Source: Phragmites australis
Taxonomy: Eukaryota > Streptophyta > Magnoliopsida > Poales > Poaceae
Assembly: GCF_958298935.1 (NCBI RefSeq)
Contig: NC_084937.1
Span: forward strand, 25,677,568-25,741,567
DNA: 64,000 nucleotides
Direction: 5' to 3'
Shown here: positions 34,142 through 45,599 of the stretch, piece after piece
How positions within the stretch are numbered: the stretch's first letter is position 1
How the letters are laid out: each line of letters begins with the position of its first letter
Position numbers and translations under genes: made by a program
Notes under the pieces: model-generated
The model's database searches: none
The model's input: the letters and a program-made list of their open reading frames with translations, nothing else
What the model was told of the DNA's origin: nothing

Positions 34142-35392
34142 ATGAGGCGGAAGACGCGGAACAAGATCATCCTGTGGACGCTGATGCTGGCGGCGGCGGC
34201 GGTAATGATGGGCGGCACGGTGGCGTTGGTGCTGACGGCGGGGACGTGGAAGGCGAAGGTGAAGGAGTCGCACGAGAAGGTGTGCAACAAGGGGTGGGAA
34301 TGCTCGGGGAGCAAGTACTGCTGCAACGACACCATCACCGACTTCTTCAAGGTCTACCAGTTCGAGAACCTCTTCTCCAAGCGCAACACCCCCGTCTCCA
34401 AGGCCGTCGGCTTCTGGGACTACCAGTCCTTCATCACAGCCGCGGCGCTCTTCGAGTCGCTCGGCTTCTGCACCACCGGCGGCAAGGAGATGCAGATGAT
34501 GGAGCTCTGCGCCTTCCTCGGCCACGTCGGCGCCAAGACCTCATGTAAGCTTGCTCTGCTTGCTTGATTCCTCTGCTTCCGTGCTTCGATTCGAGGAAAG
34601 CAATTGACCCGCTGCGGCTCGCCTCTATTGTAGGTGGGTTCGGCGTGGCGACCGGCGGGCCGGTGGCGTGGGGGCTCTGCTACAGCCACGAGATGAGCCC
34701 CAGCCAGATCTACTGCGACAAGTACAACACCCAGTACCCCTGCAGCGAGGGCGTCGAGTACTACGGCCGCGGCGCACTCCCCGTCTACTGGTAATGGGAA
34801 TGCTGAATTGCTGGCAATGCCAACGCAATAACTCGCATCGACCTTCCAGTTCATCATTTCAAGTTCCCTCTTTGCAATGTCTCGATCGATTGATTCAGAG
34901 TTGGAGAGCAGTAGAAGGTAGCAAGCTATGAATTTTCGGTCGAATTGATGTGATTGGTTGCTTCTGATCAGGAACTACAACTATGGCGCGGCCGGCGACG
35001 GGATCAAGCAGGACCTGCTCCACCACCCGGAGTACCTGGAGCAGAACGCGACGCTGGCGTTCGAGGCGGCCATGTGGCGGTGGATGACGCCGATGAAGAA
35101 GAAGCAGCCGTCGGCGCACGACGTGTTCGTCGGCAACTGGAAGCCCACAAAGAACGACACGCTCAGCAAGCGCTTCCCGGGCTTCGGCGCCACCATGAAC
35201 GTGCTCTACGGCGACCAGATCTGCGGCAACGGGTTCGTCGACTCCATGAACGTCATCATCTCGCACTACCAGTACTACCTCGACCTCATGGGGGTCGGCC
35301 GCGAGCACTCCGGTGACAACCGCGATTGTGCCGAACAGGCCGCATTCAACCCCTCCAGCAAGACGGACGACCAGCAGCAGCAGTCAGGCTAG
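34142..35392 (+). CDS. Chitinase-like protein, GH19 fold, CTL1/BC15 type
   Basis: Three exons encode 326 residues: 34142-34544, 34634-34790 and 34972-35392. Residues about 9-31 form an N-terminal membrane anchor after a basic start (MRRKTRNK), as in the rice BC15/CTL1 group. A Cys-rich segment follows (CNKGWECSGSKYCCND), then the GH19-like domain (FENLFSKRNTPVSKAVGFWD, GFGVATGGPVAWGLCYSHE, YYGRGALPVYWNYNYGA, ATLAFEAAMWRWMTP, FVGNWKPTKNDTLSKR). The glutamate pair used by active chitinases is not kept: the first site reads 'LGHVGAKTSC' where active enzymes have a His-Glu-Thr. Members of this group act in cellulose assembly and wall strength at the Golgi/plasma membrane rather than in defence. 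A deleted Copia element starts 23 bp after the stop codon. Confidence 0.93.
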
Positions 35393-35414
35393 GCTTAAAC
35401 GGATCATTGCTGCA

Positions 35415-35662
35415 TGCTAGACGATTTCCTGGGCCGTTTGGCTCTCTTCGTCCGGCTCGGTCACGCGCTCACCGCCTGGACTCCTGGTGCACGACGCCAC
35501 GCACGCGTCCGGCTGCCGTGCGTCCTGCCTCTGGCTGACGCCCGCCCAGCCTCCTTGTCTAGCTAGGATTCGGTCCCACATAGCTCGCCTACGGGACTAT
35601 ATATTGTAATCCTAATGACACGAATCGATACAACAATTATTCGCGTGCTAATCTGGCTTGCA
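35415..35662 (+). repeat. Copia 5' LTR
   Basis: Begins TGCTAGACGATTTCC and ends GGCTTGCA, directly followed by the primer-binding site. Confidence 0.85.
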
Positions 35663-35676
35663 TGGTATCATAAGGT

Positions 35677-36993
35677 GTGTTCTTCCTTGCGACCACGTAT
35701 TTCCACCTAACCCTAACCACATGCCACCCGCCAACATGGTTGACGCCGCCGCCGCTCGGCAGCGCGTCGAGGCTGAGGCCGTTGCTACCCAGCCCAATCG
35801 CGAGGCCGCTGCCGCCCGCAAACGTGAGGCAGCCGTCGCTCGCGAACAGGAGGAAGTCACGGCCCACGCACGTGACGACGCTGCCTCCCATGCGGACGAC
35901 CTCACCCAAGCCCTGCTCCTCTATGAAGCTGCCGCCCTCGCCAATTTACATGCGCAAGCTGTTGGTTCCGAACATTCGGGCACTCGTTCTCGTGCTTCTG
36001 GACCTTGTCTCCCCTAACTACAAGTGGCATGATAGCTTTCTCGCTACCCTCGGGATGTACTCCCTCTCCGATGATGTCCTCTCCGACGCCGTCCGCCGCG
36101 ATGTCTCCAATTGGGTTCAGATGGATTGCGTTGTTCTCGAGTGGATCTACAACACCATCACACTCGAGCTCGTTGATATCGTGATGGTGCACGACACCAC
36201 CGTGCGCGACATGTGGCTTGAGCTTAAGCAACAATTCATTAGCAATTGGGAGACACAAGCTCTCTACCTCGACACCGAGTTCTGTGCTTTTGTCCAAGGT
36301 GATCTCAATGTCTTCGATTACTGTCATTGCTTGAAGAGTATGGCTGATGCCCTCAGTGATCTTGGGGAGCCCGTCCTCAATTGCACACTCTTTATCATCG
36401 TTCTGCGAGGCCTCAACGAGAAGTTCTAATATATGGCAGCTCTTCTCAAGAGGCAACAGTCATTCCCCACCTTCCTAGATGGCTACGCCAATCTCCTACT
36501 CGAGGAGCTCACTATGGCGTTGCACCCATCGCAGCCCTCCACTACCCTCCTCGCTGCAGCGCCCCCAGGTTCACGGGGCAACAGCGGCTCCTCCTTTAGG
36601 GGCAGCAGTGGCGCACTGCCTGCCGGGTCCTCGGGTGGGTGCCCGATTGCCACACCACGAGGCGGCAGCCAGACCTCCAGCAGCTCCTCTCACCGCCGTC
36701 GTCGCAATGGTGGCAACAAGAACGGTGGCAGTGCTGGTGCTCTCCAGTATCTGACGTTCACTCGCTCAGATATTGCTTACGTCATTCAGCAAGTCTGCCT
36801 TCACATGCATGATCCTCAAGAGCCTCACTTTACTGCGCTAAAGCTCATCCTTCGTTACATTCATGGCACTCTGGATCACGGACTATTTCTCCACCGGTCA
36901 TGTTCAACGGAGCTGGTTGCTTATTCTGATGCGGATTGGGCAGGTTACCTGAATACGCAAGTCTACTTCTGGCTATGCAGTATTCTTGGGTGA
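35677..36993 (+). pseudogene. Copia gag fused by deletion to RT/RNase H end
   Basis: One frame carries an Ala/Arg/Glu-rich N-terminus and a UBN2-type gag region to a stop at 36429. It resumes through a Gly/Ser-rich region to 'HFTALKLILRYIHGTLDHGL' and 'LVAYSDADWAG'. The junction near 36745 removes the zinc knuckle, protease, integrase and RT core. It cannot support its own transposition. Confidence 0.8.
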
Positions 36994-37396
36994 TAATGTT
37001 ATTTCCTGGTCCTCCAAGTGTCAGAACATTGTACCCTGTTCCAGTGCGAAGACGGAGTATCGAGCTATGACGAATGCCGTTGTCGAGGCTTCCTAGTTGC
37101 GATAGTTACTTCAGGAGCTTCACAGTCCACTGTAGCGTGCGACCGTTATCTACTGTGATAACATCAATGTAATCTACCTCTCCACGAACCCGGTGCAACA
37201 TTAGTGCACCAAACACATGAAGATTGATCTACACTTCGTTCGGGAACGTGTCGCCCTTGGTGACATCCGTGTTCTTCACATCCCGACCTCATCACAGTAT
37301 GCAGACATCTTCACTAAGGGGCTTCTGACGTCAGTGTTCACTGAGTTCAGGTTCAATCTAAATGTTCGCTCTTGTGATGCTCTCACTGTGGGGGCG

Positions 37397-37643
37397 CGTT
37401 AGTCGATTTCCTGGGTGGTTTGGCTCTCTTCGTCTGGCTCGATCACGCGCGCACTGCTTGGACTCTTGGTGCACGGCGCCACGCACGTGTTCGACTGCCG
37501 TGCGTCCTGCCTCTGGCTGACGCCTGCCCGACCTCCTTGTTTACCTAGGATTCGATCCCACATAGCTCGCCTACGGGACTATATTTGTAATCCTTGTGAC
37601 ACAAATCAATACGGCGATTATTCACGTGCTAATCTCGCTTACA
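37397..37643 (+). repeat. Copia 3' LTR
   Basis: Begins CGTTAGTCGATTTCC (first base mutated from T) after a G-rich polypurine tract (gtgggggcg) and ends CGCTTACA. It differs from the 5' LTR at many positions, so the insertion is old. Confidence 0.85.
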
Positions 37644-38693
37644 CCACCGTCCGGTGTTGTATACATGCTCTTGCCATTGCCATTGCTGAGCTTCCCGAGC
37701 ATAGCTGAGTCATTAATTCTTCAGAATGTGTGGAGCTGCTTTGGATTAATCTTGTTTTTGAGAGACTGATCTGAAAACTGTATGTGCTGCCAATGGGAAT
37801 CGGTTATAGTCCTTGTACCTTGGTGTCCATAGGTAGTCTGTTTTGGTTTCTTTGATTTTGTCAGATATATCATACATGTTCAAAGAGGATGATTCAAATT
37901 GAACATACCATTACATTTTTCTGAACTTCAGTATGTTTGCTACTGAGCTGTTGTTCCCTTTCGTTTCCTTCTGTTTACAATTTCTGTCTACAGTGCTGTG
38001 CAGCCAGCCAGTGTGAGTGCTGTGCATTGCTAGCATTTGGACAAGAGTTTACACACACCATATTTCTTGATAGAATTATTTCTCAAATGTAATCAGAGAC
38101 AAGCAAACAAAGCAAATCCGACACTTTTGGGAGCAATGGAAAGGAGAATATGTTAGTTTGTCACATAATCATATTGATGTACCTGTTTCTAAAGACAAGG
38201 ATGACATCTCAGTATCTCAGTACCTTTGGAACATGATAGTATGAGCTCAGAAGATTTTTAAAGCAGCAATACTGCATTAGTACCGGCAATAGCTCAAAGA
38301 AAATTTCACGATCACAGCTACTGGTCCGTCTAATAAAGAACAGGAGATTAAATCCCATATACAGCAGAACTATGTCACTACAACAGTTTTTCATCTTACA
38401 CAAAGAAAGGTCATAAAAAGCTAATCTTACATAAGCAGGTTCTCCTAGCTCAGTACATGGTAATAAACATACTTATCCAAAAGAGTGCGACAGGCTCTCA
38501 GATACAACATTTTGTTAAGTTGCTGCTCCAAAGCTCTCGATTTTGGGTTCAGCCAGCCTCTGGGCATGTAAGGCCGGCGTGGCCTCACAAAACAGTGAAA
38601 CTGACTCCCGCAGACAATGAAAAGCAAATAGAGAATCAATATAAAACCATGGATAGGGGGCAGTTGGCATCACGGCGTGGCAGTTTTCACTTG
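37644..38693. other. Displaced 3' flank of the chitinase-like gene and MBD 3' end
   Basis: About 37650-38050 looks like unique 3'-UTR-type sequence cut off from the chitinase-like gene by the Copia element. The right part is the 3' UTR of the convergent CW-MBD gene. No further gene is seen. Confidence 0.45.
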
Positions 38694-40904
38694 TCAAGTA
38701 GATGTGTCTCCGTTCTGAGCATCCTCTAACTTGGGTTTGGGTTCGTCAGAGAGATGGTTAGCCTCTCCTGACAAAGTGCTTCCCGCTTTTCTCTTCCGGG
38801 TTAGCTCTATTTCTTCTGACCCAAGTGTCTCATCAGCACGGGAATCTTCTTCGCTGGCTTCACCCTCATGTGCTGTAGGAGCTGCCCAGGACAAGGGGCT
38901 CACTGAAACGAAAAGTTCAAATATGGGATCAGAAAAGTATAGTGACTATAGCAGATATACAAACTACAACAAACAACAGCCACTTGACAGCATAGCTAAT
39001 TAGGTTTCTTATTGAACAGTGGAAGAGAACTTGCTGCATAAGCTAACAGTAAGTAACCATGATGAGCAATGGTTTGTGGCGCAATGTAGCAAGCCTTTTA
39101 GCATCTACAATAGAATCACGGGACATTACAGGATAATTTGTAGTAAACACGTAGCCAACATATGGCAGTTATGCAAGACCTGTTTGGAAACTCATTTTGA
39201 GTTCTTATGTACCATAAAACTATTTCAACAGGTTAAATTAACTCACCACTCCTATATATGATCAGGGCCTGAATCTAATTTAGTAGTCTGGAACCCAGAT
39301 AGCTACTGCATCCTAGCCAATCTGATATTTTCCAAACCTCTGCTAGTCTGCCCATACATTTTGAGCCATATCATTCATCATTCAAAGGGAAAACTTTATC
39401 TGAGAAATAATAATTCATTCATCATGTCGACGAGTTATTTTTAGTTTGTCGGTACCCAATTACGGACCTTCTTCTGGTTGAAGAGACTTAGACGTAATTG
39501 TACTTGCTTCGTCACTTGGACTTATTAACTTAGCTTTCTTTTTTACATAGCCCTGCCGCAGAGGTCTAGGTATCTGGAACGAAAATTGAGCTAAAGTTAT
39601 GCCCTGCGCAACATATTCTGGATTCTCTTGGAGGTACCTGCCAAAGTAAGGCATAGAAACTTTAAGACAGACGGGTTGAGGCATATGTACACAATTTAGA
39701 AGTAGAAAGAATAGAAGCAGTACATATAGTTCACATTTCATTTGGAATATCTAGTCATAAGAACTATAGAAGAAAACAGTCAATATTTGCAGTGTAAGTC
39801 CTCCATCAAGTTCAGGATGCTGCGACTTCCCATAGCAATTTCAGGAAAAAAATAGAGCCAGTGGATAAATAAAGGCGTTCAAGGGAAATTTTGGCAAAAT
39901 AAGCATGGCATACCTATCGATTTCAACCAGAGACCTTAGTTTCCTCCCAGTAGGAGAGGTATAGTACCTGAAAGCAAGTTGAAGAGTGTTACACAAACAT
40001 AGTAAGTTCACAAAATGCAGTCAGAAATGTAAGATTTTGCGCGTCCTCTTTATATGTCCCATGTATCAATATTCGTACCCACAATTGCAGGTGTGCAAGT
40101 CCCAATGCATCTCATATTTATGATATTTTGGAGAATCTTTTGGAAAACTCCTAATGTTCCAACCAAAATGCAAGCGAAAGCTCGTATAATCACTTATGCT
40201 TTTCCTAGGATTATATAACATTAATTTAAATATTTTGCAATTATTTAGAGGAAGGAGGCAGATGATTTTTTGGGTTCTTTTCCTGATCACAAAAAGTGAT
40301 TTGGAAGGAAAGATGGCATCCACAAAAAAAGTGAAATAAAATCGTCTTGTAAAAAGCAACCAGAGCAAAGCAAATATGGCACTGAGAGAAGGATTGCTCA
40401 CACATCAGCAAATTTGGTGCCTCCTTCACCTCTAATTCTGATCTGCCTTTCCCATCCACGAGGGGGCTGTGCAATGTTGGGTTTGTCAATAGCCCAAAGC
40501 CTGCTGCCATCCTGAGATATGTCTTCTGGGTCATCACATGTTACGTCGGGTCTCCACTCATGAGCTCGTTTGCATACAAAAGGTTTCTGTATAATACGTT
40601 CACGAATTTCTTCGTACTTCTCTTTTGTTGGAATAAGTCTCCATTTGAAACACTTAGCACATTGGACAGTGAATGCCCCAATAGATGGCGATATCCCCCT
40701 TGTTATGACTGGTTTCTGCAAGGACAGGGAACGATTTTCTCCCAGTTCATCTTGCTCTTTATCTACTGCTTCATGGTTGAAAACAACCATTTGATTCGAT
40801 GCACTTTCAGACAAAAAACCATCATTGTCAAATCGGGGGCCATTAGTATCAGAAGGCACAATCTGACTCTTCTTTGATGATTGAGGAGATTTAGAACTTT
40901 CCAT
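38694..40904 (-). CDS. CW zinc finger plus methyl-CpG-binding domain protein
   Basis: Four coding exons give 311 residues: 40904-40402, 39967-39914, 39637-39468 and 38902-38694. Residues about 78-130 form a CW-type zinc finger with Cys82, Cys85, Cys111 and Cys123 and Trp88 (VQCAKCFKWRLIP, FVCKRAHEWRPDVTCDD). CW fingers read methylated histone H3 tails. The MBD follows (about 146-215: PPRGWERQIRIRGEGG, FADVYYTSPTGRKLRSL, EIDRYLQENPEY). The C-terminus is acidic and then basic (LTRKRKAG), probably nuclear. The arrangement matches plant MBD2/MBD4/MBD12-type proteins; which member it is, and whether it binds methylated DNA, cannot be told. A 5' UTR exon boundary is likely at 40929. Confidence 0.92.
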
Positions 40905-41118
40905 TGGTTTGGTACAAAGGCCTAGGTACCTGCAGTTTGGTAAACATAAGAATCATTCCACATGGAACATGTGTGTGTTATGTAAAGAACATGGGATCCC
41001 CGATTCACTAATGAACAAGCTAACATTGTAACACGGAATAAACAATGAAATACAACTGGATGCAAGTGATAAGAAGAAAATAAACTGAACATACTTAAAG
41101 ATGACCAAGACAATGTTG

Positions 41119-41817
41119 TATAACATACTAGAGTCCAAACCGACTTAGGCCCACTCACACGTTGGGTGAACCACACACTTACACTAACCCACTTACGCTT
41201 CTGTCATCGCTTTGTATAAAAGGGTTAACCTGGGGTTGACGGTATGGACTCTATGACCTTATAAGTAGGTTCCACTAGTGCTCAACTAGCAATGTGGTAC
41301 TAAACATGTGCACTTATGTACTCATGTGCTCGATCCAAATTAGGTTGGATGCCACGTACCCCCAACCCACATTCAAAGGACCCCGACAGTCTCGTCGGAT
41401 CAACATACCCACACTTCGGCAAATAACTAGGAATGTTCCCTCTTAGCACACGTCTGTGCTAAGTCCAATCATCAAGTGCCAACACATATGCCGTGCCGTG
41501 TGATCACTTAGGGCCCGCACGCACCATGTGCCACATGTCCGCGCCCTGGCCCGCACGTGCTTGTGTAACCATGATGGTCAGCTCTGATACCATTTATAAC
41601 AGTCCAGAGTCCAAACCGGCTTAGACCCACTCGCACGTTGGGTGGACCACACACTCACACCAACTCGCTTGCGCTTTTGTCCTCGCTTCGCGTAAAATGG
41701 TTAACCCGAGGTTGGTGGCATGTGACCTTATAAGTAGGTTCCACTCTTGCTCAACTAGTAAGGTGGTATTAAACATGTGCACTCATGGGCTCAATCCAAA
41801 TTGGGTTGGATGTCACA
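41119..41817 (-). mobile_element. TRIM-type miniature LTR retrotransposon in the MBD leader intron
   Basis: Two LTRs of about 230 bp (41119-41356 and 41595-41817) share 'cacgttgggtg', 'cttataagtaggttccact' and 'aatccaaattgggttggat' type blocks. They flank only about 238 bp. On the minus strand the LTR runs TGTGACATCC…TGTTATA, and the primer-binding site TGGTATCAGAGC (initiator-Met tRNA) follows two bases later (about 41581-41592). A G-rich tract (GGGTTGGGGGT) precedes the other LTR. TGTTG flanks both ends (41114-41118, 41818-41822). No coding capacity. Confidence 0.88.
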
Positions 41818-42855
41818 TGTTGTCTATTACTCTTTCACAAGTGATACAAAATAAAGTCAATTAATTTAGTTGATAATGCCCTTTTATCTTTGCCGTGTAT
41901 TGCTCTGCAATAGCAGTAGTAACTACAGAAAGATCCTTAGAGTGCCGGGGAGTCATTAAAGGCTCGTTTGATAGGGATTCAGATTCTGTCGGAAACGTTT
42001 TGGTTCTGAATTTTTCCTGGAAACATTTCCATGGTGAATCAGAATCACCTCTGAAAATCGTTTGGCTAGCTGGCTAGGTTTCTTCAAAGAGAGGATGGCT
42101 GTGCAATTGACCACTTTGCCCTTATGTTGATTTGCTGTTTTTTTGTTTTTATACAACAAAATGTATTCCGGTGGAACAGATGGCTCACAAAATATCAAAA
42201 ATCATTCTCTAATACATTCTCACTCGGCTCAAAACTTACACCGCAAAATATATCAATTGCAAGAAGGGATTAGCAACGTTGTAAATTGTTTCTCCACCAG
42301 AGCAATAAAAAAATGGCAATATGATACAGCACGAAAGATAACTAGGAACAGAGCTATACATCATGCAAATTTGACAGTATACTGCAAAGAAAAATTTGCT
42401 TCAGTAGCTACTCTACCCATGTCGATGCATAAAACACCTTTTTATTTTTTTTCTTCAGTAGCTAACCACACCCAGAGAATTGGACATTTGTTGCTGCTGC
42501 CCTTGGTCACCCAATCCCCAATTTGTTGCTCCTGAAGTCACCAGACGGAAGAACCAAAACCAAACAACACCAACAGCCTCTGATTATGACACAATCAATA
42601 ACTAAACGAGCTTAGTCCTTGCAGGAATGCTTTCATGACACATCCATGCAGCACTAGCAGTGGTAAATACCAAGAAGAATGAACAGGGGAGAAAGGGACT
42701 GGGAATAAATATTCCACCTTTTTGCGCAAAAATCAGAAACCGAAGAGATTAAGTTTGGGATAGATGCCTCCGGATCTGAAGCTTGTGCGGATGCAGCTAC
42801 TGTCTACTGCTACTAGTCTAATCGCACGAGGACAAGGAGACAAGCAAACGAACCT

Positions 42856-43070
42856 CTGCTCGTAGCTCCTGCGCGGCGTCCGGTAACACCTGAGACGCGG
42901 CCCGGCGTGGTGCAGGTCGGCACGCGGATCCGCGGAGCCTGGAAGAGCGGCGCGAGCCTGCGCCTGTGCCGGAGGGGCAGCGCGCGGAGCGGCGGGGCGG
43001 ATCCGGGGATGCTGTTGTGCGCCTGGCTTTGGGACGGAGGTAATCGCGCTCGGGCACGGGCAGTGGCAAC
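42856..43070 (-). promoter_or_regulatory. Probable 5' UTR exon and promoter region of the CW-MBD gene
   Basis: The GC- and CpG-rich stretch is followed on the minus strand by a good donor (GCAGAG|GTTCG, near 42855). It would splice over a 1.9 kb leader intron to the acceptor CTGCAG|GTACC at 40929. This is an inference from composition and splice sites. Open frames in the stretch look spurious. Confidence 0.4.
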
Positions 43071-43259
43071 GCGTGAAATTATCGCTCAACTCGACGGGGA
43101 GGTAGGAAAGATGGAGAGCAGAATCGCTGAGAAGCAGCCTTCCAAGCTTTTCACGCCCGAAACATTTCGCCGGTTCCGAGACGAGGGGGAAAATTCCGCC
43201 AGGGGAAAATTCCGCCAGCTCCTAGAGATTCGTGCTAGCGACCTTTATCTGTGTTAATA

Positions 43260-44223
43260 TTTGTACTGAAAAAATTGATAAAAAAATTATAGATAAATAA
43301 ACGGATGAATGAATAGCATATAAGAGATAAATGTATGAGATAACTCGTTTACGTTTCTCATAGAGTAACCTTTTTCATTGATGTTTGATGAAAACTATCG
43401 TTTAATATGGATCAAGTGAAATGTTGAGAAACGAAACAATCCACACGTCCAAACACCCCTTAAATACAATGGATAATTCTAATCTGATGGCTTAAAGTGA
43501 GATACACCTACTAGTAGATACTTAAATTGTGGACCAAAGACTAACGTAAAGATAAAATGGAAGGCTATATAGGTAATTTGATAGGAGCTTTTTATCGATT
43601 TCCTTTTATTAGGTGACTCGAATTTTAGTAAGAGTGTCATGTCTAGAACTTGTGAAGTTCAAAGATTACATGTACAATGATAGTAAGATGTGTTGCAACC
43701 TTAACCTACGTAAGCGAACCAGCTTGGATAAAATGTAGAGCATACATGGGTGTAAAGGCTCATACTAGGGATTTCAATTTCATTTTATAATTTTTTCCAT
43801 CAGTGAAAAGATTGAAATTCATAAAATTTTAATTATTTTTCTTCCTCTGCTCTATGAATCTCATGTGCCAGTAAAAAAAATAGAATTAGATATTTCATTT
43901 CCCTCCAAAATTCACGAAATTTCACTAAAATTTGGGTAAAATTTTAATCTCCAACTCATTCTACCTTTTGTACCAAGTTAAAAACGGGTGTATAACAATA
44001 ACTCACAAAGCAGCCCTGAATTTAGATTAATGGGCTTGCCTGATGTGCCTATGTCTCCTTCAAATACAATTAATATCACCAATAATTCTTAAATCATACA
44101 AGATCCAATTACAAGAGCATATGCACAACAATTAGATCATCAGGTGAACTCATTCTTTACTGTTCATGTTTCCTTGGATGGATTACTACTAAATTCTTGT
44201 GATGTTTTATTGCATAGGAACGT
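43260..44223. other. AT-rich intergenic DNA, nothing recognised
   Basis: No open frame above 60 codons and no repeat structure seen. Confidence 0.6.
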
Positions 44224-44965
44224 GGGAGAAGCACCACAACCTTATTCGGACGTCACTCCTCGAAGGCCAAGTCTACTCGGACTCAAGGCTAAGCTCTAGT
44301 CGTGGTCGTGGTCGTGGTCGAAGTCATAGTCATGGTCGAAGTCGAGTCGCAAGATAGCACGTCAGTAAAACAGGCATAACTCTCTCATACGAAATCCGTT
44401 TTAGATAATTTTGGACATTCTAAAAAGCTTATGATGAGCTCTTTCCAATAGATATGAGCTCGACCAAATATTCCTTATAGTTTAGTAAGAGTCAAAGGAA
44501 TAAGGTGTTGCGTCACCGTTTTGAACCCTGATGGATTTTATAATCGTGTCGGAGTCGGAGTACAGGTTGTGCACGCTTCTTTCCATGGTTACACAACCCT
44601 AGGTCAACCTCCTCACGCCCTCTATATATACACAGTAGCCGTCGTAGTTTAGTCTTGAGTTTAGCTTAGATTATTCTGTTTAATACAGTTTCGCCGTTTA
44701 TTGGTTTGTTGAACCCCAAACTCGAGTGCTTCATTGGTAATTAGCAATATTCAGATTGCATCTACCTGTTCTTGCTTGTGTTCTCGAATCGCTTATAGGA
44801 AAAACTTTCTTGGCAAAACCAAACGCCTCTTAGCACGGTTGATAACCACGGAGTAGTGGTGTAGTGGTTGCGAGGTTCCTTGATATGTTCTAATCGGAGC
44901 CTTTGAATCATCAACATCGAAACTCCACTAATCGACTTATCATATTACCTTCGGAAGATCGGGCA
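44224..44965 (+). mobile_element. Gypsy-type LTR remnant
   Basis: The text 'aaatccgttttagataattttggac' followed by 'agcttatgatgagctc' style sequence, a TATA box (ctctatatatacac, about 44621) and a long leader resemble grass Gypsy LTRs. It has a short hexamer repeat (tggtcg/aagtca, 44298-44345). No internal gene, partner LTR or target duplication was found. Confidence 0.45.
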
Positions 44966-45599
44966 AACGCGCATCATTGACGATGTTGAACTCCTTGATA
45001 TAATGGATGTGCTTGGAATTAAGCATGTCCTTGAAGTTATCAGCGATGAGCCGAAACTATAATACCCGGGTTTATTAGTGTTTCTAGTTTTGGTCCGTGT
45101 GGATTAAGCATTCTAGTTTGGTGGAATTAATCTCACCTTGATAATTTAAATAGGTAAGGGCCATCTTATAAGCCTTCCTGCTCCAATATAGCACATCCGG
45201 GTTAATCCTTTTACACAAAATAAGGACGAAAGTGTAAGAGATATGCTATATGTATGCGGGCTTGCCCCATAGGTGGGCTGAGTTATAAGTGAATTTTAGA
45301 CATGAGGTGTTATAGATAGTATCAGAGCCAACTCTCGTTACACGAGTGCATGCGTGTCGGCCCGTGAAGGGGACATAGCATGACTGTGGCACCGATGGGA
45401 GATCATGTGTATTTGTCTATCGTCTATGCGATAAGCTGCCAAGGGCAGGGGAGAATGTAATGTCTCAGCTCATTAGTGTTTCTCGTTTTGGCCTATGTGA
45501 CATAAGTGTTCCGGTTATATGAAATTAGTCTCACCTTAATAGTTTAAATAAGTTGAGGTTGATTTATAAGACTTCATGCTCCGAACATAGCACCTCCAA

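Larger units (their letters stand above)
35415..37643 (+). mobile_element. Ty1/Copia retrotransposon, internally deleted
   Basis: Two LTRs (35415-35662 and 37397-37643, about 248 bp, sharing 'cctctggctgacgcc' and 'ctcgcctacgggactatat') flank 1.7 kb. The primer-binding site TGGTATCA (initiator-Met tRNA) follows LTR 1 directly. A gag-like frame (about 35677-36429: 'YKWHDSFLATLGMYSLSDDV', 'MWLELKQQFISN', 'VFDYCHCLKSMADALSDLG') ends in a stop. After 'RRRNGGNKNGG' the frame jumps to 'LTFTRSDIAYVIQQVC' and 'DADWAGY', the end of reverse transcriptase and start of RNase H. Protease, integrase and most of RT are lost. No matching 5-bp target duplication is visible (ctgca / ccacc). Confidence 0.88.

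Noticed and set aside
34061..34525. 154-codon antisense frame over CTL1-like exon 1
   Set aside because: Shadow of GC-rich coding DNA; low complexity, no domain.
42733..43257. Open frames on both strands in the CpG-rich stretch
   Set aside because: Arg/Ala/Pro-rich in every frame; better explained as the promoter and 5' UTR exon of the CW-MBD gene.
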